From contig CAKRQU010000007.1 of the NCBI GenBank assembly GCA_934394585.1, forward strand, positions 1-64,000: 64,000 bases of DNA. Reading direction: 5' to 3'. Below, piece by piece: positions 16,989 through 23,644 of this stretch; the stretch's first letter is position 1; the number at the start of each line of letters is the position of its first letter. The notes under the pieces are model-generated. The model ran no database searches, was not told the origin of the DNA, and saw nothing but the letters and a program-made list of their open reading frames with translations. The translations under genes and the position numbers were made by a program. The stretch is from an uncultured Eubacteriales bacterium. GTDB lineage: Bacteria; Bacillota; Clostridia; Oscillospirales; CAG-272.

Positions 16989-17780
16989 GCGGGAGGGTGG
17001 GTACTTTGTCCCCTATGGGGAAGCGATCGCGCTTTTGAGTGACCAAAAGCGCGGCAAAAGTCATCAAAGGAAGGCTCCTCGCCCTCCTTTGCAAACTACC
17101 TCGCACCCCGTCGAGTTAGCCGCGGGAAGTAATGCGCGGCAAGTATGTGCTACATATAGCAAAACGAAAAAGCTTTTGTCTATCTCTCCGCGTATCATCA
17201 GCCATATCGCGCGTGCGAACAAAGTATCCCGCAAAAAGCGAGCAGATTCGACTGGGGTGGGTGGCTCCACGCCGAAAGTTTAGCTACACTTCTCACTGTA
17301 GGCTAAACTCCGACTGCGCGAGCATGGCTTGATGGACATCGAAACGGAGCAACTATAGTTCTGATTTGAGCAGGCAAAAGTCCGTGTTAAGCGTGGGTTT
17401 GAACCGCGCTTCCGGTTTAGTCTACGATGGGACTGTCGGGGCAGTATGTTCGCACGAGTCGCCGTGAGGCGACAGAAGGAGATGAAAAGAGGAATTGACA
17501 CATACGCGCAGCGTGTGTGTCGGCGTCGCCGAGACAGGAGTTGCCTTCCTCTTTTTGACTTTTGGTATACTCCGTCTCGGCGACGCCGTTCAGAGGTGGC
17601 TCCGCCACCCTGAACCCTCCTCTTGGTCACGCAAAAGTACACCTTCGTCCCCTCGCGGGGGACAAAGTAACTTTTTGATACTTTTTTACAAAAAAGTATG
17701 CCTGCCGCCACTCCCCGCAGTGGAGATTCTTTTCCCGCTTTTCTGCGGGAAGAAAAGCACACCCTCACGCAGGGACAAAA
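16989..17780 (+). repeat. Large modular interspersed repeat, copy 2
   Basis: This 790-bp interval has no supported gene. Its core (17049-17542) matches copy 1 in the same orientation. The left end has a different hairpin set, including GCGCTTTTG.../CAAAAGCGC (17030-17052). The right end is longer: CGGCGTCGCCGAGAC (17521-17535) recurs inverted as GTCTCGGCGACGCCG near 17573, followed by a GGTGGC-TCC-GCCACC hairpin, GTCCCC-TCGC-GGGGAC (as in copy 1), an ATACTTTTTT/AAAAAAGTAT hairpin and a CTTTTCCCGC/GCGGGAAGAAAAG hairpin. It starts directly after the tsf terminator. Confidence 0.85.
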
Positions 17781-17800
17781 AATCCAGTATTCTATATAAT
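17772..17800 (+). promoter_or_regulatory. Promoter for asd
   Basis: TATAAT (17795-17800) with GGGACA (17772-17777) 17 bp upstream as a weak -35. Confidence 0.5.
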
Positions 17801-17833
17801 ATAAGTGCGGAAAAACATTCTGCACTTATTTTT
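17801..17833 (+). terminator. Terminator-like hairpin in the asd leader
   Basis: A 12-bp stem (17801-17812 with 17818-17829, one G-U pair) with a 5-nt loop and TTTTAT tail, between the -10 box and the asd ribosome binding site. It may stop transcription arriving from upstream or act as a short attenuator. Confidence 0.5.
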
Positions 17834-17850
17834 ATATTGGAGTGATTGAG

Positions 17851-18855
17851 ATGAAAAACAAAAAGATAGCCGTGATGGGCGCGACGGGAGCCGTGGGCAG
17901 AGAAATGCTCACGATTCTGGAGGAATACGGCATACCTGCAAAAAATATAATCCCGCTTTCGAGCAGCAGAAGCGCGGGAAAGCATTTGCCATACAGCGGC
18001 GGCGAGCTTACCGTGCGCGAATGTACAGAGAAAAGCTTTGACGGCGCGGATATTGTTCTCGGCGCGACGGGTGCCGATACTGCAAGACACTTTGCGCCGT
18101 CGATAAAGGAAAGCGGCGCGGTATTTATCGATAATTCCAGTGCATTCCGCATGCGCGACGATGTGCCGCTCGTCATTCCCGAGATAAACGGAGATGATGC
18201 ACTGCGGCACAATGGGATAATATCAAATCCGAACTGCTCCACGATAATAACGCTGATGGCGGTTTACCCGCTGCACAGGCTTTCACCTATCGAACGTATG
18301 GTGGTTTCCACATATCAGGCAGTGAGCGGCGCAGGTCGTGACGGCATGGAAGAGCTTATCGCGCAGAACAGGGCGGCAGCAGAGGGCAGAGAAGCCGAAA
18401 GCCGTGTCTTTGCCCACAGAATAGCGGAAAATCTGATACCGAAAATAGGCGGCATCACCGAAGAGGGATATACGAGCGAGGAAATGAAAATGCAAAACGA
18501 GGGGCGCAAAATATTGCATACGCCGACGCTTGCCGTCACCTGCACATGCGTGCGCGTCCCCGTGATGCGTTCTCATTCGATTTCGGCGGCGATATATACG
18601 AGAGAAGCGATATCCGTTTCCGCGGCGAGAAAAGCGATAGACGATTTTGGCGGCGATGTGCTTTACGATGTGCCGGAGGAAGAAATATATCCAATGCCGA
18701 TAACTGCCGAGGGCAAAAACGATGTTTATGTGGGCAGAATACGCCGTGCGCTTGACAGTCCGCATGGCATAGCGCTGTGGTGCTCTGGCGACCAGATACG
18801 CAAAGGAGCGGCGGCAAATGCCGTGCAGATAGCGGAATATATCTGCAGAAAATAA
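17851..18855 (+). CDS. asd: Aspartate-semialdehyde dehydrogenase
   Basis: Reduces aspartyl phosphate to aspartate semialdehyde for lysine, diaminopimelate, threonine and methionine synthesis. The NADP-binding motif GATGAVGREML is at residues 10-20. The catalytic cysteine lies in SNPNCST, the substrate-binding segment is YQAVSGAG, and the active-site His is in RVPVMRSHS. Length 334 residues is usual. ATG 17851 with GGAG 8 nt upstream is preferred to an in-frame GTG three codons before. It is a single gene, with no dapA or lysC beside it. Confidence 0.95.
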   Translation: MKNKKIAVMGATGAVGREMLTILEEYGIPAKNIIPLSSSRSAGKHLPYSGGELTVRECTEKSFDGADIVLGATGADTARHFAPSIKESGAVFIDNSSAFRMRDDVPLVIPEINGDDALRHNGIISNPNCSTIITLMAVYPLHRLSPIERMVVSTYQAVSGAGRDGMEELIAQNRAAAEGREAESRVFAHRIAENLIPKIGGITEEGYTSEEMKMQNEGRKILHTPTLAVTCTCVRVPVMRSHSISAAIYTREAISVSAARKAIDDFGGDVLYDVPEEEIYPMPITAEGKNDVYVGRIRRALDSPHGIALWCSGDQIRKGAAANAVQIAEYICRK

Positions 18856-18884
18856 AACTTTTTTGTAAACAAAGCGTGTGCGTA

Positions 18885-18913
18885 TTGACTTCGCGCCTTT
18901 TGTCAATTATAAT
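18885..18913 (+). promoter_or_regulatory. Promoter for the lipoprotein gene
   Basis: TTGACT (18885-18890), a 17-bp spacer and TATAAT (18908-18913). Confidence 0.8.
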
Positions 18914-18973
18914 TATAAAAGAAATATAAAACGCGATATGCGGAGAAAATAAAAAGAAAAGGAATTTTCAGGC

Positions 18974-19837
18974 ATGAAAAAGCTTTTTTGCCTTGTTACA
19001 GCGCTTGTTTTCGTATTTGCTTTTGTGTCATGCTCGGCGGGCGTTTCCGTTCCGTACAGGACCATACAGCTGGCAAACAGATACAGTGAAATATTTTCCG
19101 AAAAAAGCGATATCGCGGCTTTTCGCGAAACTCTGGATTACGGCGACTATTCGTATTCCGTTTATTATGAAAAGGTGTATAACGGAAAACTTTTGACATA
19201 CAATATAGCCGAAACCGCGCCGGACTATGCTTTATATGCGCGCAACGGCAGAATTTTTATAGAAAAGAACGGCAAAAAATACGCGCTTTTGCAGATAAGC
19301 GGAACTTATTCCGATTTTGTAGGGAAGTATGCGGAGTATGATCATCCGCTGGATGCGGGAAGTCACTATCAGGTGCGCTCGGAGAAGAGAGCGGAGGGCG
19401 GCTATGATGTGATATACAAGGCGCAGATTACGCCGCAGACGGAAGGAGAGCTTGCCGACTATAAAGTTAAGCTGGGAGAATATATTTTCTCCCGCCATAT
19501 AATAGACGGAAACAACATTTGCGAAAGCGTGGAATATTCCACGGGAAAAAGCGAGGGCGAGCGTTTTCTTCTGAAGCGCACTTTTGAATATTATACCGAG
19601 CCGCAGAATATTTTCGGCGATGTGCCCGAGAGCGATGTCAAAGTAAAAATAATATATTCAGGCACGAGAAGCGCGGAATTTTCCGTGCCGGCGGGTTATT
19701 TTATCGGATTTGACATGCCCGATGTAAGCTATGATTTTTTCCGCGATGCCGACTTTACGGAAGCTTTTGACGCAGAAGATGTTCCGATTACAGAAAATAT
19801 CACCTTGTATGCGAGAGCGCGCGGAAAAAACGGATAA
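18974..19837 (+). CDS. Lipoprotein of unknown function with Listeria-Bacteroides-like C-terminal repeat
   Basis: A secreted lipoprotein, 287 residues, with signal peptide and lipobox FVSC (C20). The middle part has no recognised domain and is rich in Tyr and beta-type sequence. The last 50 residues follow the pattern of the Listeria-Bacteroides (Flg_new) repeat found in surface proteins: aromatic-rich segment, DADFTEAFD, then ITENITLYARA. Ligand and role are unknown. AAGGA lies 12 nt before ATG. It is a single gene between its own promoter and a tRNA promoter. Confidence 0.7.
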   Translation: MKKLFCLVTALVFVFAFVSCSAGVSVPYRTIQLANRYSEIFSEKSDIAAFRETLDYGDYSYSVYYEKVYNGKLLTYNIAETAPDYALYARNGRIFIEKNGKKYALLQISGTYSDFVGKYAEYDHPLDAGSHYQVRSEKRAEGGYDVIYKAQITPQTEGELADYKVKLGEYIFSRHIIDGNNICESVEYSTGKSEGERFLLKRTFEYYTEPQNIFGDVPESDVKVKIIYSGTRSAEFSVPAGYFIGFDMPDVSYDFFRDADFTEAFDAEDVPITENITLYARARGKNG

Positions 19838-19874
19838 AAAAGCGAAAAAAAGATAAAAAAATCTCAAAAATGTA

Positions 19875-19903
19875 TTGACAAGCAGGATTACTTGTGATAT
19901 AAT
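19875..19903 (+). promoter_or_regulatory. Consensus promoter for the tRNA-Thr/tRNA-Tyr pair
   Basis: TTGACA (19875-19880), 17 bp, TATAAT (19898-19903): an exact consensus match. Confidence 0.92.
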
Positions 19904-19940
19904 ATCAACCGTCGCCGAGAGAAATACGACGACGGAAAAT

Positions 19941-20015
19941 GCTGGTGTGGCTCAATGGCAGAGCAGCTGATTTGTAATCAGCAGGTTGATGGTTCGACTC
20001 CGTTCACCAGCTCCA
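19941..20015 (+). tRNA. tRNA-Thr(TGT)
   Basis: Acceptor GCTGGTG/CACCAGC, anticodon stem-loop CTGATTTGTAATCAG with TGT, T-loop GGTTCGACTCC, encoded CCA. Confidence 0.97.
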
Positions 20016-20018
20016 TAC

Positions 20019-20103
20019 GGGAGCGTTCCCGAGCGGCCAAAGGGGGCAGACTGTAAATCTGTTGTCACTGACTTCGGTGGTCCGAATCCACCCGCTCCCA
20101 CCA
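20019..20103 (+). tRNA. tRNA-Tyr(GTA)
   Basis: Acceptor GGGAGCG/CGCTCCC, anticodon loop ACTGTAAAT with GTA, a class II variable arm and encoded CCA. It begins 3 nt after tRNA-Thr on the same transcript. Confidence 0.97.
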
Positions 20104-20139
20104 AAAATGCGAAAGCTTGTGCTTTCGCATTTTTCTTTT
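20104..20139 (+). terminator. Terminator of the tRNA-Thr/tRNA-Tyr transcript
   Basis: ATGCGAAAGC pairs with GCTTTCGCAT across TTGT, flanked by A and T runs (TTTTCTTTT). Confidence 0.93.
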
Positions 20140-20148
20140 GCCCTAATG

Positions 20149-20241
20149 GGATTTGGTGCGCTTTTTGTCAGTAAAAAGCGCGATCGTACCGCGGGCGACC
20201 GCAGTCGCCCGCCCTTTCTCTCGGCAGAGAAAGAAACATTG
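20149..20241 (-). repeat. Solo end fragment of the large modular repeat
   Basis: The reverse complement of 20157-20240 matches the left-end cassettes of copy 1 (about 10840-10920): the CGGGCGAC/GTCGCCCG hairpin, the linker GGTACGATC and the hairpin GCGCTTTTT/AAAAAGCGC with an identical loop. No core sequence is attached. It starts about 10 bp after the tRNA terminator. Confidence 0.85.
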
Positions 20242-20243
20242 CA

Positions 20244-20272
20244 TTGAAATCCGGCGGGATATGTGATATAAT
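20244..20272 (+). promoter_or_regulatory. Promoter for the LytTR two-component operon
   Basis: TTGAAA (20244-20249), 17-bp spacer, TATAAT (20267-20272). It begins directly at the edge of the repeat fragment. Confidence 0.82.
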
Positions 20273-20300
20273 GAAAAAAACACAAAAAAGGAGCACCGAT

Positions 20301-21002
20301 ATGAAATTTCGATTTGCCGTATGCGATGATGAACAAAACCAGACAGAATATCTGAAAGCCGAAGTGACAAAATGGGCGTCGCAGAGCGGAAATCTTTGCG
20401 AAATTCATACTTTCCCGTCTGCGGAGGCTTTTCTTTTCGAATACAGCGAAAACAAAGCTTTTGATATCCTTCTGCTTGATATTGAAATGAAAGAAATGAA
20501 CGGCGTGGAGCTGGCAAAGCTGGTGCGTTCGGAAAATGAGGATATAAATATAGTTTTTATCACGGGATATCCCGATTTTATTTCTTTTGGCTATGATGTC
20601 GGCGCTCTGCATTACCTTTTGAAACCCGTATCGGAAGAAAAGCTTTTTTGTGTGCTGGACCGCGCGGCAAAAAACTTCGGAAAAAGAGAAAAACGCCTCA
20701 CCGTGAATGCAAACAGGCAGACGGAATGCATTCCTTTTTCCGAAATAGTCTATCTGGAAGCACAGATGAATTATACCGTGATTCATACGCGCACGGCGGA
20801 ATATAAAACGAAAATGTCGCTTTCCGATATTGAAAAGCAGCTCGACGACGGTTTTTTCCGCTGTCAGCGCTCATTTATAGTGAGTCTGGCGGAGGTTCAT
20901 ACCATAAAAAGCGATTCCGTAATAATGAAAAACGGCAGAGCGGTACCCATCAGCCGCGGCATGGGCGAACGCATAGGAAAAGCAATAATCAGACATTTTT
21001 AA
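20301..21002 (+). CDS. LytTR family response regulator
   Basis: A two-component response regulator of the AgrA/LytR type, 233 residues. The receiver domain (1-120) has the acidic pocket CDDE (D9, D10), the phosphoacceptor D60 in LLLDIEM, and KPVSEEKL. The LytTR DNA-binding domain (about 135-233) has the usual FSEIVYLEA and FFRCQRSFIVSL. ATG 20301 with AAGGAG 7 nt upstream is chosen over an in-frame upstream ATG. The kinase gene follows after 9 bp, and an ABC exporter pair lies downstream, probably a target. Confidence 0.93.
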   Translation: MKFRFAVCDDEQNQTEYLKAEVTKWASQSGNLCEIHTFPSAEAFLFEYSENKAFDILLLDIEMKEMNGVELAKLVRSENEDINIVFITGYPDFISFGYDVGALHYLLKPVSEEKLFCVLDRAAKNFGKREKRLTVNANRQTECIPFSEIVYLEAQMNYTVIHTRTAEYKTKMSLSDIEKQLDDGFFRCQRSFIVSLAEVHTIKSDSVIMKNGRAVPISRGMGERIGKAIIRHF

Positions 21003-21011
21003 GGAGCAAAT

Positions 21012-21668
21012 ATGTTTTTTCGCAGACTGATAGATAAAAGAATAGAGGAATATCAAAGCGATCTCCTCGCCAAATACTGCTCGGAAGTAGAGGAAATGTA
21101 TACCAAAATGCGAGGATGGCGCCATGATTATCACAATCACATTCAGGCATTGCAGGCGAGCATGGCTCTCGGGAAATATGACGATGTAAACGAATATCTG
21201 CGCAGTCTGAATGATGATCTGACGCAGGTGGATACTGTTATAAAAACGGGGCGCGTGATGGTGGATGCTATTCTGAACGGGAAAATTTCCATCGCCGGCA
21301 AAAACAATATACCTGTGAATGCCAAAGCAAAATTGCCCGAGGGCATGCCTTGCTCCGATATCGACGCGTGCGTCATAATAGGAAATCTGCTCGACAATGC
21401 CATAGAGGAATGTGAAAAGCTTCCGGCAGAAAACCGCTTTATCCGCATTTACATCGGCAAAAAGGATACGCATTTCTATCTTTCCGTGACAAATGCGGCG
21501 GGAAAGAAGCAAACGAAAAAAGATTTCGGCTTTCTTTCTTCAAAAGGCGGCGGACACGGCTTCGGACTTGCCCGCGTGCGCTCTCTTGTAAACAAATACA
21601 ACGGTATTTTCATGAGCGACAGCGAGGACGGCGGCTTTACCAGCGAAATTCTCATTCCGCTTTTGTAA
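21012..21668 (+). CDS. Soluble GHKL sensor histidine kinase (AgrC-like core, no membrane domain)
   Basis: A histidine kinase of 218 residues with only a dimerisation helix pair and a GHKL ATPase domain. The phospho-accepting site is H38 in RHDYHNH, the N box is GNLLDNAIEEC (124-134) and the glycine loop is GHGFGLARVR (181-190). AgrC-type kinases normally carry five to seven N-terminal membrane helices; none is present, and the AAGGAG directly before ATG 21012 shows the gene is not simply cut. It must sense through a partner protein or in the cytoplasm. Confidence 0.9.
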   Translation: MFFRRLIDKRIEEYQSDLLAKYCSEVEEMYTKMRGWRHDYHNHIQALQASMALGKYDDVNEYLRSLNDDLTQVDTVIKTGRVMVDAILNGKISIAGKNNIPVNAKAKLPEGMPCSDIDACVIIGNLLDNAIEECEKLPAENRFIRIYIGKKDTHFYLSVTNAAGKKQTKKDFGFLSSKGGGHGFGLARVRSLVNKYNGIFMSDSEDGGFTSEILIPLL

Positions 21669-21681
21669 CGTATTTTCGAAA

Positions 21682-21754
21682 AAAGTGCATTTCAAACACC
21701 GAAAAACGCATTTGGTGTACAAAATACGCTTTTTTATTCCCCGCATGATACAAT
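21682..21754 (+). promoter_or_regulatory. Putative LytTR binding repeats and promoter of the ABC exporter operon
   Basis: Two direct repeats, AAAGTGCATTTCA (21682-21694) and AAAACGCATTTGG (21703-21715), share AAA..GCATTT at exactly 21 bp spacing, the two-helical-turn arrangement LytTR regulators bind. They end 10 bp upstream of a poor -35 region. The -10 TACAAT (21749-21754) has an extended TGA. Assignment to the adjacent regulator is inferred. Confidence 0.4.
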
Positions 21755-21787
21755 AGAGCCATCATATCGCAAGGGAGGTTGCCCGTT

Positions 21788-23644
21788 TTGGCGAAAGACA
21801 AAACAAATAAAGAAAAAGAGAAAAAAGAACCGAAGCGAAAACCGAAATACGGATTTTTCTCCTGCGTTCACTACATATATTCCTATATGTGGAAGTATGA
21901 GCGGGGCGTCGCATTTACGGCTGTTTTGACGGTTCCCATATCGCTTATCGCATCGGCATTCGGACTTTATATGCCGAGCGTGATCATCCGCACACTCGAA
22001 AGGGGAGAAGTATTTTCGTATGTTGCTCTGGTAATCTGCGGACTCGTGCTGGCAAATCTCATCGTGGGAATAGCAAATGCCGCAATCGGCGCCAAAGGTC
22101 AGGTGGCGGAGCATTTTGTGCTTCTCAGACTTATGTACGACAGGCAAAGCTATTTGCGGAGCCGCGACGAGTATCTCGGCAATTACAAAGACGTGCAGGA
22201 AAAAGATTCGCGCGCGGCAAATGCCATTATGAATAATCACACAGCCGGCGTGCATTTTCCGATGGACGTAGCCAATATGCTCGCGACGATACTGAAATTT
22301 TTCCTTTTCGGTACGGTAGTATCGTTTCTGAATAAGTGGATATTTGTTTTGATTGTTGTCGGATGCGCGGTAAACTATTTTATGTCCGCGTGGGAAAGAA
22401 AAGCCAACTACAAAACAAGAGATAAAAGAAACGCCGTTACCAAAAAAATTCAGTATCTGGCATACAATGTTTCCAGAGATCTGAAATACGGAAAAGATAT
22501 CCGCCTTTACAATCTGCGCGATTATTTTTCGCTATTGATGAAAAAACTGCTCGGCGAGGCGAAAAACGAGCAGGAAAAAGTGGAGCGCAGAAGCTTCCTC
22601 GTGGCTTTTATCAGCTTTCTCGTGGTGCTCGTGCGTGACGGCGCGGCGTATGCTTTTCTTATATACAAGGCGCTTGCGGGAGAGGTGGATGCGGCTTCGT
22701 TTGTGCTGTATTTTTCCGCTATCACGTCGCTTTCCGGCTTTATGGCAAATATTCTGAATTCCGTGAGCCGTCTGCAAAGCGGTGCGATGCAGATTTCCGA
22801 TTACCGTGAGGATTTTGATATCCGCGGCAAGCTAAATGAAGGCAGAGGCATCCCGCTGCCGAAGGGTCCTTTTTCCGTGGAATTCAAAAACGTATCTTTC
22901 AAATATCCGCAGGGAGAAAATCAGATACTGGAAAATATCAGTTTCCGCATAGAAGCGGGCGAGAAAATCGCCATAGTCGGGCTGAACGGCGCGGGCAAAA
23001 CCACGCTTACAAAGCTCGTATGCGGGCTTCTCATCCCTGATGAGGGCGAAGTACTCATCGACGGACATTCCGTTTTCGAATACAATAAAGACGAGCTTTA
23101 TTCGCTTTACGGGCTTGTTCCGCAGGAATATGCCGTGCTTCCTCTTTCCATAGCGCGAAATATTGCGCTGAACGGAGAAGGAGAGGAGATAGACGGGGCA
23201 CGGCTGGAATACTGCATAGAAGCAGCGGGACTTTCAGAAAAAATATCATCGCTCCCGCTGGGAAAGGAAACGCCGCTCGTGCGGCAGGTAAATCCGCAGG
23301 GCGTGGATCTCTCGGGCGGCGAAATGCAGAAACTGCTGCTTGCACGCGCCATGTACCGCGACCCGAAATGTCTTATTCTCGACGAGCCCACGGCGGCGCT
23401 CGACCCGATAGCCGAGGACAGAATGTATCGCAGATACAACGAAATCACGGCTCACGCGACGTCGCTTTTCATTTCCCACCGCCTTGCCTCCACGCGCTTC
23501 TGCGACAGGATATTTTTCATCGACGGCGCGCATATCACGGAAGAGGGAAGTCATGACGCGCTGATGGCAAAGGGAGGAAAATACAGGGAGCTTTTTGATA
23601 TTCAGAGCAAATATTATCAGTCGGAGGTGGCGGAAAATGAGTAA
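21788..23644 (+). CDS. ABC exporter, permease-ATPase half-transporter A
   Basis: A type IV (ABCB-like) half-transporter, 618 residues. A Lys/Glu-rich N-terminal tail precedes about six membrane helices (40-330). The ATPase domain has Walker A VGLNGAGKTT (about 396-405), signature LSGGEMQKLLLARA and Walker B ILDEPTAALDP. Start TTG 21788 has GGGAGG 9 nt upstream; an earlier in-frame TTG lies too close to that site. It overlaps the next gene by 8 bp, so the two chains should form a heterodimer. Co-location with a LytTR system suggests export of a peptide or drug; no peptide precursor gene was found. Confidence 0.9.
   Translation: MAKDKTNKEKEKKEPKRKPKYGFFSCVHYIYSYMWKYERGVAFTAVLTVPISLIASAFGLYMPSVIIRTLERGEVFSYVALVICGLVLANLIVGIANAAIGAKGQVAEHFVLLRLMYDRQSYLRSRDEYLGNYKDVQEKDSRAANAIMNNHTAGVHFPMDVANMLATILKFFLFGTVVSFLNKWIFVLIVVGCAVNYFMSAWERKANYKTRDKRNAVTKKIQYLAYNVSRDLKYGKDIRLYNLRDYFSLLMKKLLGEAKNEQEKVERRSFLVAFISFLVVLVRDGAAYAFLIYKALAGEVDAASFVLYFSAITSLSGFMANILNSVSRLQSGAMQISDYREDFDIRGKLNEGRGIPLPKGPFSVEFKNVSFKYPQGENQILENISFRIEAGEKIAIVGLNGAGKTTLTKLVCGLLIPDEGEVLIDGHSVFEYNKDELYSLYGLVPQEYAVLPLSIARNIALNGEGEEIDGARLEYCIEAAGLSEKISSLPLGKETPLVRQVNPQGVDLSGGEMQKLLLARAMYRDPKCLILDEPTAALDPIAEDRMYRRYNEITAHATSLFISHRLASTRFCDRIFFIDGAHITEEGSHDALMAKGGKYRELFDIQSKYYQSEVAENE

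Noticed and set aside
17280..17825. 181-codon minus-strand frame across repeat copy 2 and a related plus-strand frame at 63505-63801
   Set aside because: Runs through hairpin cassettes of the repeat; no initiation signal, and it is broken in copy 1.
21669..21787. Small peptide (pheromone or bacteriocin precursor) gene next to the LytTR/exporter cluster
   Set aside because: No open frame with a ribosome site and a double-glycine or AgrD-like motif was found between 20100 and 25500.
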